Source: Pseudorhizobium banfieldiae (GTDB lineage: Bacteria; Pseudomonadota; Alphaproteobacteria; Rhizobiales; Rhizobiaceae). From it: a stretch of DNA of 64,000 nucleotides. The stretch covers positions 2,852,001 through 2,916,000 of the forward strand of contig NZ_FO082820.1 of assembly GCF_000967425.1 (NCBI RefSeq), read 5' to 3'. Positions 42,367-50,729 of the stretch are shown here, piece by piece. Position numbers and translations under genes: made by a program. The notes beneath the pieces are model-generated. The model searched no databases. It was given only the letters and a program-made list of their open reading frames with translations, and had not been told where the DNA came from. Positions within the stretch are counted from its first letter, which is position 1; each line of letters starts with the position of its first letter.

Positions 42367-43215
42367 ATGACTGCGAACCATACAGACTATTCCATCCGCC
42401 AGGCCTTCGACACGGCAACGGGCGCGCAGATGGGCAGCAGCGCACTTCGCGACAACTTCCACATCGGAAATCTCTTTGTCTCCGGTCGGGTGAACCTCAC
42501 CTACACCCACTACGACCGGATGGTGATCGGCGGCGCAGTGCCGACAAACGCCGCGCTCGCGCTGGAAACAATCAAGCCGACGGGAACCCCCGGCTTCCTC
42601 GATCGCCGCGAACTGATCGTCGTCAATATCGGTGGCAAGGGATCGATCGAGGTCGATGGCGAGCGTCACGCCCTCGGAACCCGCGACATGCTCTATGTCG
42701 GGATGGGAAGCAACGTAACCTTTGCATCAGACGACGCCTCCACGCCTGCGAAGTTCTACCTTCTCAGTGCCCCGGCTCACCAGAAGCACCCCACGCAGCT
42801 GATCCAGATCGGCGATGCAAAGCGTATCGACCTCGGCAGCAGAGAGACCTCGAACGAGCGCTCGATCTTCCAGTTCATCCACCCAGAAGGTGCAAGAACC
42901 TGCCAACTCGTCGTCGGGATGACGCAACTTGCTCCCGGCTCCGTGTGGAACACCATGCCCTGCCACGTTCATGACCGGCGCATGGAAGCCTATCTCTATT
43001 TCGACCTGCCGGACACGGCGCGGGTCTTCCACTTCATGGGCGAGCCGACCGAGACACGCCACATCGTCATGGCAAACGAGGAGGCGGTGGTGTCTCCGCC
43101 GTGGTCCATCCACTCGGGCTGCGGAACGTCCAGCTACACATTCATCTGGGCAATGGCCGGGGACAATGTCGACTATACCGACGTCGACGCCGTGCCCATG
43201 GACATGCTCCGATAG
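42367..43215 (+). CDS. kduI: 5-dehydro-4-deoxy-D-glucuronate isomerase (DKI isomerase)
   Basis: A 282-aa bicupin enzyme. It converts 5-keto-4-deoxyuronate (DKI), from unsaturated oligouronides, to 2,5-diketo-3-deoxygluconate. The metal site is in NTMPCHVHDRRMEAYLYFDLP, with His, His and Glu. PPWSIHSGCGTSSYTFIWAM gives the fourth His near the C-terminus. The length is as expected. Together with the KdgF-like cupin it points to pectin or other polyuronide breakdown. The partner reductase KduD is not in the window. Confidence 0.93.
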   Translation: MTANHTDYSIRQAFDTATGAQMGSSALRDNFHIGNLFVSGRVNLTYTHYDRMVIGGAVPTNAALALETIKPTGTPGFLDRRELIVVNIGGKGSIEVDGERHALGTRDMLYVGMGSNVTFASDDASTPAKFYLLSAPAHQKHPTQLIQIGDAKRIDLGSRETSNERSIFQFIHPEGARTCQLVVGMTQLAPGSVWNTMPCHVHDRRMEAYLYFDLPDTARVFHFMGEPTETRHIVMANEEAVVSPPWSIHSGCGTSSYTFIWAMAGDNVDYTDVDAVPMDMLR

Positions 43216-43256
43216 CAGATCCCGGGCATCAGACCGATCAGACAAGGCAGACCGAT

Positions 43257-43586
43257 ATGAAGATCTTCGCGCGCAAGGATGAAGGTGACTGGACAGACCT
43301 GGGCGGCGGCAATCGCCGCCGCATCCTGTTGCACACCGATGAGCTGATGATGGTGGAGTTTGCTTTCGATGAAGGCGGGGTCGGCGCACCCCACTCCCAC
43401 CCGCATGTGCAGGCGAGCTATGTCGCCGAAGGCCGTTTCGAGGTAACCGTCGGGGACAGGACTAATGTCCTGTCGGCAGGCGACAGCTTCATAGTTCCGT
43501 CGAATGTCGTGCACGGAGTGGTTGCGCTTGAGGAGGGGCGCCTCGTCGACTCGTTCACACCGCACCGGGCCGATTTCCTCGCGTGA
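43257..43586 (+). CDS. kdgF: KdgF-like cupin protein
   Basis: A 109-aa single-cupin protein. The metal-binding pattern is visible in GAPHSHPHVQASYVAEGRFEVTVG (two His, then Gln and Glu-rich strand) and VPSNVVHGVVALEEG. KdgF speeds conversion of 4,5-unsaturated monouronates to their linear ketone, just before the KduI step. The gene sits right behind kduI, which makes this the best reading. The ATG at 43257 is taken from MKIFARKDEGD; the longer frame to 43101 lies in kduI. Confidence 0.82.
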   Translation: MKIFARKDEGDWTDLGGGNRRRILLHTDELMMVEFAFDEGGVGAPHSHPHVQASYVAEGRFEVTVGDRTNVLSAGDSFIVPSNVVHGVVALEEGRLVDSFTPHRADFLA

Positions 43587-43607
43587 CACGCCCAGCGATA
43601 GCGCAGA

Positions 43608-44033
43608 TCAGCGGCGTCTTGGCTCTGCCAACTCCGCCGCCTCCACATCGAAATGATCGAGGATAATGCCGATATTGCGCTTGTGGGCCTTGAAGTAGAC
43701 ATCGAATACGTCGCCTAGCAGCGGCACGCTTCCGACAGCCGCATCGACAGCAATATTGGTCAGCATTCGCGCCAGCTTGTCTGATGGGACTCCAAGCTTT
43801 CGGCCTTCGTTGACGATCGCCAGTCCGATGATCGCGCCGCTCGCATCGCCGATCACCGGAAGCAATCCCAGAAGTGAATCAGCCCCGAAGCGGATGCCGG
43901 TTCCGGGTACGCGGACGGCTGTATCGAGAAGCCGGGCGAGATTATTCAGCCGACGCAGTCGCCGAAGCAACTGGATCCGCTCCTCGTGAGACCGGCTGCC
44001 GGTACCCCATCCTTCATCGTTCCCAGACATCAT
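43608..44033 (-). CDS. DUF4112 domain-containing membrane protein
   Basis: A 141-aa protein with the DUF4112 pattern: RLNNLARLLDTAVRVPGTGI, then RFGADSLLGLLPVIGDASGA, IIGLAIVNEGRKLGVPSD, and VGSVPLLGDVFDVYFKAHKR. Two hydrophobic helices are likely. The function is unknown. The start may be either of two adjacent ATGs (44033 or 44030). An EcfG-type promoter faces it, back to back with one for the next small gene. Confidence 0.85.
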   Translation of the reverse strand: MMSGNDEGWGTGSRSHEERIQLLRRLRRLNNLARLLDTAVRVPGTGIRFGADSLLGLLPVIGDASGAIIGLAIVNEGRKLGVPSDKLARMLTNIAVDAAVGSVPLLGDVFDVYFKAHKRNIGIILDHFDVEAAELAEPRRR

Positions 44034-44072
44034 GTGCCAATCTCTTGATGCACCACCTCGTCGTCAGGACAG

Positions 44073-44098
44073 AATGAGGAAACTGGCTGCGGGGTTCC
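44073..44098 (-). promoter_or_regulatory. EcfG-type general stress promoter for DUF4112
   Basis: Minus-strand GGAAC (44098-44094), 19 bases, TT (44074-44073), ending 39 bases before the ATG. It forms a divergent pair with 44108-44132, with nine bases between them. Confidence 0.55.
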
Positions 44099-44107
44099 GT
44101 TCAAACC

Positions 44108-44132
44108 GGAACCACAGCCATGGCGATGAGTT
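44108..44132 (+). promoter_or_regulatory. EcfG-type general stress promoter for a small hydrophilic protein
   Basis: GGAAC (44108-44112), 18 bases, TT (44131-44132). The ATG at 44159 lies 26 bases downstream with GGAGGAG between. Confidence 0.6.
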
Positions 44133-44158
44133 ATTCTCGCATCCTGATGGAGGAGACA

Positions 44159-44347
44159 ATGGGCATCGAACAGGCACCAACCGAAGAGGGCAAGGAATCC
44201 GCCCGTGGTTTGAAAGACAGCAGCAAGGCAGAAGAACGGCACGTTGAAGCCGAGAAAGGCAGCGATCTGGCCAAGGGCGCTGACCGCTTCGAAGAACGTG
44301 CGCGCAGCTCCGACGGCCGAAGCGCGGGTGACAAGCAACACGACTGA
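44159..44347 (+). CDS. Small highly charged protein (hydrophilin-like)
   Basis: A 62-aa protein of almost only Glu, Lys, Asp, Ala, Ser and Gly (KESARGLKDSSKAEERHVEA), without hydrophobic core, predicted to be disordered or a single amphipathic helix. Such LEA- or hydrophilin-like proteins protect cells under water stress; that role is inferred from composition and the EcfG-type promoter. The ATG at 44159 follows GGAGGAG; a start at 44120 would overlap the promoter. A terminator-like stem follows. Confidence 0.7.
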   Translation: MGIEQAPTEEGKESARGLKDSSKAEERHVEAEKGSDLAKGADRFEERARSSDGRSAGDKQHD

Positions 44348-44359
44348 CGAAATCATGAG

Positions 44360-44396
44360 AGCCAGCTCCGCGGGAACAAGGGCTGGCTTTCGTTTT
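44360..44396 (+). terminator. Intrinsic terminator-like stem-loop
   Basis: AGCCAGC (44360-44366) pairs with GCTGGCT (44382-44388) and is followed by TTTCGTTTTC. It separates the stress gene from glpR. Confidence 0.55.
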
Positions 44397-44450
44397 CTAC
44401 CTCGTTCATGATGCCGTCGTTTCAATCGAAAGCGACACGAAAGACGGCGC

Positions 44451-45233
44451 ATGTTTCTGACCCCCCGGCAGGAGGAAATCGTCCAACTGGCCAGACTGCA
44501 TGGGCGAGTCCTGGTCGACGAGTTGTCCAACCGCTTTACCGTCTCTCCTCAGACGATCCGCAAGGATCTGAATGACCTCTGCGACCGCCAACTGCTCAAT
44601 CGCATCCATGGCGGAGCAACCTTTCCCAGCAGTACCGAAAACATGCAGTACGAGGCGCGACGCCAGATTGCAGCCCAGGAAAAGCAGGCGATCGGGCTGG
44701 CGGCCGCCGCACTCATCCCCAACAACGCATCGCTGTTCATCAACATTGGCACTACGACGGAAGCTGTGGGCGAGGCGTTGACCAAGCATCAAGAAATGAT
44801 GGTCATCACCAATAACATCAATGTTGCCAATCGATTGCGCCTGCTTCCCTCGATCGAGGTGATCATCGCGGGAGGCGTGGTCCGTGCTTCCGACGGCGGC
44901 ATCGTCGGGGAAGCGGCGGTGGACTTCATCCGCCAGTTCAAAGTGGACTTTGCGGTGATCGGTGCGTCAGCCATCGACGCAGACGGCGCCCTGCTCGACT
45001 TCGACTTCCGGGAAGTGAAGGTTGCTCAGGCGATCATCGCCAATGCCAGACATGTCATTCTCGTTTCCGACTCGACCAAGTTCGAGCGAACTGCGCCCGT
45101 CCGGATCGCGCAGATCACGCAAGTCCACACCTTCATAACGGATCACTGCCCCGTACCATCGCTTCGAAGGATCTGTACCGAAAGCGGCGTCGCGCTGATC
45201 GAAACGGACACCATTCCGAAAACTTTCGTTTGA
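44451..45233 (+). CDS. glpR: DeoR family glycerol-3-phosphate regulon repressor
   Basis: A 260-aa DeoR-type repressor. The N-terminal HTH is PRQEEIVQLARLHGRVLVDE plus LSNRFTVSPQTIRKDLNDL, then the family GGA segment RIHGGATFPSSTEN. The effector domain has INIGTTTEAVGEAL, ITNNINVANRL, IAGGVVRASDGGIVGEA and DFAVIGASAIDADGALLDFD. The position directly before glpD makes glycerol-3-phosphate the likely inducer. A phased TCGT array spans its last codons and the gap before glpD. Confidence 0.92.
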   Translation: MFLTPRQEEIVQLARLHGRVLVDELSNRFTVSPQTIRKDLNDLCDRQLLNRIHGGATFPSSTENMQYEARRQIAAQEKQAIGLAAAALIPNNASLFINIGTTTEAVGEALTKHQEMMVITNNINVANRLRLLPSIEVIIAGGVVRASDGGIVGEAAVDFIRQFKVDFAVIGASAIDADGALLDFDFREVKVAQAIIANARHVILVSDSTKFERTAPVRIAQITQVHTFITDHCPVPSLRRICTESGVALIETDTIPKTFV

Positions 45234-45275
45234 CATTCGTTTTTAGCTCGTATGAACTGTCTCTGACTTTCGTTA
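45224..45275. promoter_or_regulatory. Candidate GlpR operator: four TCGT half-sites in 11-bp phase
   Basis: TCGT cores occur at 45226, 45237, 45248 and 45270, that is 11, 11 and 22 bases apart, in the contexts TTTCGTT, ATTCGTT, GCTCGTA and TTTCGTT. Direct repeats spaced by one helical turn, with a TTCG core, are typical of DeoR/GlpR sites. The array starts in the last codons of glpR and ends 39 bases before the GTG of glpD. Confidence 0.55.
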
Positions 45276-45313
45276 TTGTCGCCTGATGCGACTTCCGAAA
45301 TCGTGGGGCGAGC

Positions 45314-46828
45314 GTGAACGGGCCGGAATTCGACATATTCGTGATTGGCGGCGGCATCAATGGATGCGGGATTGCGCGCGACGCCATCGGCCGCGGATAT
45401 AAAGTTGCCCTTGCCGAAATGAACGATTTTGGCGCCGGCACGTCCTCCGGCTCCACGAAGCTTATCCACGGCGGTCTGCGCTATCTCGAATACTACGAGT
45501 TCAGACTGGTGCGAGAAGCATTGATGGAGCGCGAGGTCCTGTGGGCGATGGCGCCCCATATCATCTGGCCGCTGCGGTTCGTCCTGCCATTCCAGAAGGG
45601 CGGCGTGCGGCCCGCCTGGCTGATCCGCCTCGGCCTTTTCCTCTATGATCATCTGGGTGGCAGAAAGCTGCTGCCGCCCACCAGAAGCCTGGACATGCGA
45701 CGGGATCCGGCTGGGGGCCCGCTGAAGCCGCTGTTTACGAAGGCGTTCGAGTATTCCGACGGCTGGGTGGATGACGCAAGGCTGGTCGTGCTCAATGCAC
45801 GCGACGCGGCTGACAAGGGTGCCTTGATTCTCGCGCGGACGAAGGTGGTGTCGGCCCGGCGAAGAGACGGCTTCTGGAGCATCGAAATCGAAGACCAGGC
45901 GAGCGGGGCAAGGCGCGTGATTACGGCGCGCATGCTGGTCAATGCCGCCGGTCCGTGGGTGGATCACGTGCTTTCCGGCGCAGTGGAGGCGAATGCGCGT
46001 CGAAACGTGCGGCTGGTACAAGGCAGCCACATCGTCGTGAAGAAGAAATTCGAAGGACCCCGTGCCTACTTTTTCCAGAACCCCGACAACCGCATCATCT
46101 TTGCCATCCCCTACGAACAGGACTTTACGCTGATCGGAACCACCGATCGCGACTTCGAAGGCGACCCGAAGGACGTGAAGATCAGTCAGGGCGAGATCGG
46201 CTACCTCTGCTCGGCCGCAAGCGAGTATTTTTCGGAACCGGTGACGGCCCAGGATATTGTCTGGAGCTATTCCGCAGTACGCTCGCTCTATGACGACGGT
46301 GCCTCCAAGGCACAGGAGGCGACACGAGACTACGTGCTGAAAGTCGACGAGGCGAATGGCGCCCCCCTGTTGAATGTGTTCGGCGGGAAGCTGACCACCT
46401 ATCGACGCCTTGCCGAACATGCGCTTGAGAAGATCGGCGAGAAGATCGGCACCAGGGGATCTCCATGGACCGCGAAAAGTCGCCTGCCGGGCGGAGACTT
46501 CCCTGTACTAGGCTACGAGGAGCAGGTTCGAGCGTTGGCGGCGGCCTATCCGTTCCTGACTGACGCACATACAAGGCGCCTCGTTCGTTCCTACGGCACG
46601 GCGGCAGCCGCGCTGCTGGGAGATGCGCGGAGCCAACGGGACCTCGGTCACCACTTCGGCAGCGACCTCTATGCCCGCGAAGTGGACTGGCTGATGACGC
46701 GGGAATGGGCATTTCGCGCAGAAGACATCTTGTGGCGCAGGACCAAGCAGGGACTGCGCCTGTCGCAGGAAGAAACGAATTTTTTGGAGGAATACATGGC
46801 TGCTGTGCCGGCGAGGTCCGTCGGCTAA
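45314..46828 (+). CDS. glpD: Aerobic glycerol-3-phosphate dehydrogenase
   Basis: A 504-aa membrane-associated FAD enzyme that oxidises glycerol-3-phosphate to dihydroxyacetone phosphate and passes electrons to quinone. It has IFVIGGGINGCGIARDAIGRG (FAD), the family motif GTSSGSTKLIHGGLRYLEYYEF, ARMLVNAAGPWVD, FAIPYEQDFTLIGTTDRDF, and VFGGKLTTYRRLAEHALE. The GTG start at 45314 has GGGGCGA just upstream. It is 42 bases ahead of the transporter genes and under the GlpR array. Confidence 0.95.
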   Translation: MNGPEFDIFVIGGGINGCGIARDAIGRGYKVALAEMNDFGAGTSSGSTKLIHGGLRYLEYYEFRLVREALMEREVLWAMAPHIIWPLRFVLPFQKGGVRPAWLIRLGLFLYDHLGGRKLLPPTRSLDMRRDPAGGPLKPLFTKAFEYSDGWVDDARLVVLNARDAADKGALILARTKVVSARRRDGFWSIEIEDQASGARRVITARMLVNAAGPWVDHVLSGAVEANARRNVRLVQGSHIVVKKKFEGPRAYFFQNPDNRIIFAIPYEQDFTLIGTTDRDFEGDPKDVKISQGEIGYLCSAASEYFSEPVTAQDIVWSYSAVRSLYDDGASKAQEATRDYVLKVDEANGAPLLNVFGGKLTTYRRLAEHALEKIGEKIGTRGSPWTAKSRLPGGDFPVLGYEEQVRALAAAYPFLTDAHTRRLVRSYGTAAAALLGDARSQRDLGHHFGSDLYAREVDWLMTREWAFRAEDILWRRTKQGLRLSQEETNFLEEYMAAVPARSVG

Positions 46829-46870
46829 CGCGCATGTGGTTCCCCGCGGTGGAGGAGGCCCGGGAGCCGA

Positions 46871-47953
46871 ATGCTGGAACTTCGAAATGCCGAGAAAGTG
46901 GTGGCGGATGAGTATCATATTCATCCGACCAGCCTCAGCCTTGAACGGGGCACGCTGAACGTCCTGCTTGGACCGACGCTCTCCGGCAAGACGTCGCTCA
47001 TGCGGCTGATGGCTGGATTGGACGTCCCCACCAGCGGCACGATCCATTTCGACGGTGTCGACGTCACGGGCGTTCGCGTGCAGGACCGCAATGTCGCGAT
47101 GGTCTACCAGCAGTTCATCAACTATCCGGCCATGACCGTCTACGAGAACATCGCCTCGCCCATGCGCATTGCCGGCAAGGACCGCAAGACCATTGATCGC
47201 GAGGTGCACCGCGCGGCCGAACTGCTGAAGCTCACACCCTATCTCAAGAGGACTCCGCTCAACCTGTCCGGCGGGCAACAGCAACGCACTGCTCTGGCGC
47301 GGGCGCTCGTTAAGAATGCCAGCCTCGTGCTGCTTGATGAGCCCCTGGCAAATCTGGACTACAAGCTGCGGGAGGAGTTGCGCGAGGAACTACCTAAGAT
47401 CTTCGCGGAGTCCGGCGCAATCTTCGTCTACGCCACGACAGAGCCTTCCGAAGCGCTTCTGCTCGGCGGTAATACGGCGACACTTGCCGAGGGCCGGGTG
47501 ACGCAATTCGGCGAGACGATCAAGGTGTATCGGGAGCCGGCCGACCTGGTTTCGGCGAAAACCTTCGCAGATCCACCTCTGAACACCATCGACGTCGCCC
47601 GCTACGGTGACGATTTTCTCCTCGGTGAGCAGAAAATCCTCCCGGTCCCGATGCACCTGACCGGCATCCCCGACGGACCGGTAACTGTTGCCTTTCACCC
47701 GCATCACCTTTCACTGAAGCCGCGGCCATCCAGCGTTCCCTTGACGGCACGCACGCAGGTTTCGGAGATCGCAGGCTCCGAGAGCTTCATCCATCTGGAG
47801 TTTTCGGGAGCACGATGGGTGCTGCTGACCCACGGCATTCATGACATCGACCCCGACCAGCCGATCGATTTCTTCCTGGACGCCCGTCACCTGATGGCAT
47901 TCGACCCCAGGAGCGGTCGCTCCTGGGCGGGTGCCGCCCACGAAGAGATGTGA
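46871..47953 (+). CDS. glpS: Glycerol ABC transporter ATP-binding protein GlpS
   Basis: A 360-aa MalK-type ATPase of the rhizobial glycerol importer. Walker A is the unusual GPTLSGKTSLM, the Q loop VYQQFINYPAMTVYEN, the signature NLSGGQQQRTAL, and Walker B LVLLDEPLANLD. The switch His is missing: where relatives have VTHDQTEAL it reads ATTEPSEAL. The C-terminal regulatory TOBE part follows. It therefore offers a normal signature motif but a weakened site of its own. The paired ATPase GlpT has the opposite defect. Its stop is ten bases before the glpT start. Confidence 0.9.
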   Translation: MLELRNAEKVVADEYHIHPTSLSLERGTLNVLLGPTLSGKTSLMRLMAGLDVPTSGTIHFDGVDVTGVRVQDRNVAMVYQQFINYPAMTVYENIASPMRIAGKDRKTIDREVHRAAELLKLTPYLKRTPLNLSGGQQQRTALARALVKNASLVLLDEPLANLDYKLREELREELPKIFAESGAIFVYATTEPSEALLLGGNTATLAEGRVTQFGETIKVYREPADLVSAKTFADPPLNTIDVARYGDDFLLGEQKILPVPMHLTGIPDGPVTVAFHPHHLSLKPRPSSVPLTARTQVSEIAGSESFIHLEFSGARWVLLTHGIHDIDPDQPIDFFLDARHLMAFDPRSGRSWAGAAHEEM

Positions 47954-47963
47954 GGGAGCGGAC

Positions 47964-49034
47964 ATGGCACGCATCAATCTCGACCATATCCGCCACGCCT
48001 ACGGCGCCAAGGCCAAGGCCGCGGGCGACTACGCGCTCAAGGAGGTCCATCACGAGTGGGACGACGGCGGCGCCTACGCGCTGCTCGGGCCGTCGGGATG
48101 CGGCAAGACCACGCTTCTCAACATCATATCAGGCCTGATTCATCCGACCCAAGGGAAGATCCTGTTCGACGGGGCGGATGTAACCCACCTCACCACGCAG
48201 CAGCGCAATATCGCGCAGGTCTTCCAGTTCCCGGTGATCTACGACACGATGACCGTCTACGACAATCTGGCATTCCCGCTGCGAAACCGGCGTGTACCGG
48301 AGGCTGAGGTCAGGAAGCGGGTTGAAAACATCCTGGAGATGACTGACCTTGCCGGCATGGCGACGCGCCCCGCGCGAGGGCTGACAGCGGACCAGAAGCA
48401 GAAGATCTCGCTCGGTCGAGGCCTCGTTCGCTCCGACGTCAATGCGATCCTCTTCGACGAACCCCTCACCGTGATCGACCCTCACATGAAGTGGGTGCTT
48501 CGGTCGCAATTGAAGCGACTGCATCGCCAATCAGGCTTCACCATGGTCTATGTGACCCACGACCAGACCGAGGCGCTGACCTTCGCCGACAAGGTGGTGG
48601 TCATGCATGATGGTCAGATCGTCCAGATCGGGACGCCCGCAGAACTCTTCGAACGTCCGAGCCACACCTTCGTCGGCTATTTCATCGGGTCGCCCGGCAT
48701 GAATGTCATGCCGGTCTCAATCGTAGGTGCCAATGCCGTCGTCGGCGACCAGACGATCCCGCTCTCAGGCACGCCCATGGTGCAGACGCCGCAGAGGCTC
48801 GAGCTGGGCATCCGGCCGGAGTTCATACGTATCTCCCGCGACGGCATGCCGATCACAATCGCCAAGGTCGAGGATATCGGCCGGCAGAAGATCGTGCGGG
48901 CCAGCTTCTGCGGACAGCCGATTGCCGTGGTGGTGCCGGAGGATGAGGAGATCCCGTCCGAGCCAAGGGTTCACTTCGATCAAGCTGCAATCGGCATCTA
49001 TGCCGATTCCTGGCGCGTCGAGCTTGGAGGCTGA
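47964..49034 (+). CDS. glpT: Glycerol ABC transporter ATP-binding protein GlpT
   Basis: A 356-aa MalK-type ATPase, second of the pair. Walker A GPSGCGKTTLL is canonical, as are Walker B AILFDEPLTVIDPH and the switch His in VYVTHDQTEALTFADKV. The signature is degenerate: LTADQKQKISLGRGLV instead of LSGGQ. It should thus bind and hydrolyse ATP only against the GlpS signature. This is not the MFS glycerol-3-phosphate permease GlpT of E. coli; the symbol follows Rhizobium usage. The ATG at 47964 follows GAGGGAGCGG; glpP begins two bases after the stop. Confidence 0.88.
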   Translation: MARINLDHIRHAYGAKAKAAGDYALKEVHHEWDDGGAYALLGPSGCGKTTLLNIISGLIHPTQGKILFDGADVTHLTTQQRNIAQVFQFPVIYDTMTVYDNLAFPLRNRRVPEAEVRKRVENILEMTDLAGMATRPARGLTADQKQKISLGRGLVRSDVNAILFDEPLTVIDPHMKWVLRSQLKRLHRQSGFTMVYVTHDQTEALTFADKVVVMHDGQIVQIGTPAELFERPSHTFVGYFIGSPGMNVMPVSIVGANAVVGDQTIPLSGTPMVQTPQRLELGIRPEFIRISRDGMPITIAKVEDIGRQKIVRASFCGQPIAVVVPEDEEIPSEPRVHFDQAAIGIYADSWRVELGG

Positions 49035-49036
49035 GC

Positions 49037-49903
49037 ATGGAAAAGACATGGAACAACAAGGCCTGGTTCCTGGTCCTCCCGGTCCTGCTGCTCGTGGCAT
49101 TCTCTGCAGTCGTGCCGCTAATGACGGTTGTGAACTACTCCGTCCAGGACACGTTCGGCAACAATGCCTTCTTCTGGGCCGGCACAGACTGGTTCGTTGA
49201 CATCCTGGAATCGGACCGTTTCTGGGATGCGCTGCTACGCAACCTCATCTTCTCGCTGACGATCCTCGCCATCGAGATACCGCTCGGAATATTCATCGCG
49301 CTGAACATGCCGAAGCACGGCATCGGCGTGCCGGTCTGCCTCGTCCTGATGGCTTTGCCACTGCTCATTCCTTGGAACGTTGTCGGCACCATCTGGCAGG
49401 TCTTCGGGCGCGTCGATATCGGCTTCCTTGGCCACTACCTCCGTGTCCTCGGGGTGGACTACAATTATACACAAGATCCGGTAGACGCCTGGGCGACCGT
49501 CATCATCATGGATGTCTGGCACTGGACGAGCCTCGTCGTTCTCCTGTGCTATGCAGGCTTGGTATCAATCCCGGACGCCTATTATCAGGCAGCCCAGATC
49601 GACGGTGCCTCCCGCTGGTCCGTCTTCCGATACATCCAGCTTCCGAAAATGAAGCGGGTGCTGCTGATCGCCGTCCTCCTGCGCTTCATGGACTCGTTCA
49701 TGATCTACACCGAACCCTTCGTGGTGACGGGCGGCGGACCCGGCAACTCCACGACGTTCCTGTCGATCGACCTGGTGAAGATGGCGGTGGGTCAGTTCGA
49801 CCTCGGACCGGCGGCGGCAATGTCGATCATCTACTTCCTGATCATCCTGCTGCTGTCATGGGTCTTCTATACCGTCATGACCAGTCACGACACGCAGCGA
49901 TAG
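49037..49903 (+). CDS. glpP: Glycerol ABC transporter permease GlpP
   Basis: A 288-aa inner-membrane permease of the MalF/UgpA class with six helices, the first WFLVLPVLLLVAFSAVVPLM. The EAA loop that contacts the ATPases is YYQAAQIDGASRWSVFRYIQ followed by LPKMKR. PFVVTGGGPGNSTTFLSID is the typical segment of this group. It forms the channel with GlpQ. Confidence 0.92.
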   Translation: MEKTWNNKAWFLVLPVLLLVAFSAVVPLMTVVNYSVQDTFGNNAFFWAGTDWFVDILESDRFWDALLRNLIFSLTILAIEIPLGIFIALNMPKHGIGVPVCLVLMALPLLIPWNVVGTIWQVFGRVDIGFLGHYLRVLGVDYNYTQDPVDAWATVIIMDVWHWTSLVVLLCYAGLVSIPDAYYQAAQIDGASRWSVFRYIQLPKMKRVLLIAVLLRFMDSFMIYTEPFVVTGGGPGNSTTFLSIDLVKMAVGQFDLGPAAAMSIIYFLIILLLSWVFYTVMTSHDTQR

Positions 49904-49913
49904 GAGGTTTGCG

Positions 49914-50729
49914 ATGAGCTCGAACATCAAGCCGCGCTGGTCCTGGATCGTCCCGACCGTCTATATCATCTTCCTCATCCTGCCGATCTACTGGCTCGTC
50001 AACATGAGCTTCAAGACGAATGCCGAGATCCTCGGCCCCTTCTCCCTTTGGCCACAGTATCCGACACTCCGGAACTATTCGGTGATCTTTACCGACCCCT
50101 CCTGGTACAACGGCTACATCAATTCGATCATCTATGTGGTCCTGAACACGATCATCTCGGTCACCGTCGCCCTTCCCGCGGCCTATGCCTTCTCGCGATA
50201 CCGGTTCCTTGGCGACAAGCACCTGTTCTTCTGGCTCCTGACGAACCGGATGGCCCCGCCGGCGGTCTTCGCGCTGCCGTTCTTTCAGCTCTATTCCGCG
50301 TTCGGCCTGATCGACACCCATATCGCCGTCGCAATCGCCCACTGCCTGTTCAACGTGCCGCTGGCGGTCTGGATCCTCGAAGGCTTCATGTCGGGCGTCC
50401 CCAAGGAGATCGACGAGACCGCCTATATCGACGGTTACTCCTTCCCCCGCTTCTTCGTGAAAATCTTCATGCCGCTCATCGCCAGCGGCATCGGTGTCGC
50501 CGCATTCTTCTGCTTCATGTTCTCGTGGGTCGAACTGCTGATCGCCCGGACGCTGACGACGACGGACGCGAAGCCTATCGCGGCGACGATGACCCGCACT
50601 GTTTCGGCCTCAGGGCTTGATTGGGGCGTTCTCGCCGCTGCCGGCGTGCTCACGATCATTCCCGGTGCCTTGGTCATCTATTTCGTTCGCAACTACATCG
50701 CCAAGGGCTTCGCCCTGGGGAGAGTTTGA
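49914..50729 (+). CDS. glpQ: Glycerol ABC transporter permease GlpQ
   Basis: A 271-aa permease of the MalG class with six helices, starting WIVPTVYIIFLILPIYWLVN. The EAA loop is IDETAYIDGYSFPRFFVKIF. Six bases before the ATG is AGGAGG. It shares its TGATG end with the next small gene. The symbol follows rhizobial glycerol operons and is unrelated to the E. coli phosphodiesterase GlpQ. Confidence 0.92.
   Translation: MSSNIKPRWSWIVPTVYIIFLILPIYWLVNMSFKTNAEILGPFSLWPQYPTLRNYSVIFTDPSWYNGYINSIIYVVLNTIISVTVALPAAYAFSRYRFLGDKHLFFWLLTNRMAPPAVFALPFFQLYSAFGLIDTHIAVAIAHCLFNVPLAVWILEGFMSGVPKEIDETAYIDGYSFPRFFVKIFMPLIASGIGVAAFFCFMFSWVELLIARTLTTTDAKPIAATMTRTVSASGLDWGVLAAAGVLTIIPGALVIYFVRNYIAKGFALGRV

Noticed and set aside
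44388..44420. TCGT copies upstream of glpR as a second GlpR operator
   Set aside because: Spacings of 12 and 15 bases are out of phase, and the first copy belongs to the terminator T-tract.
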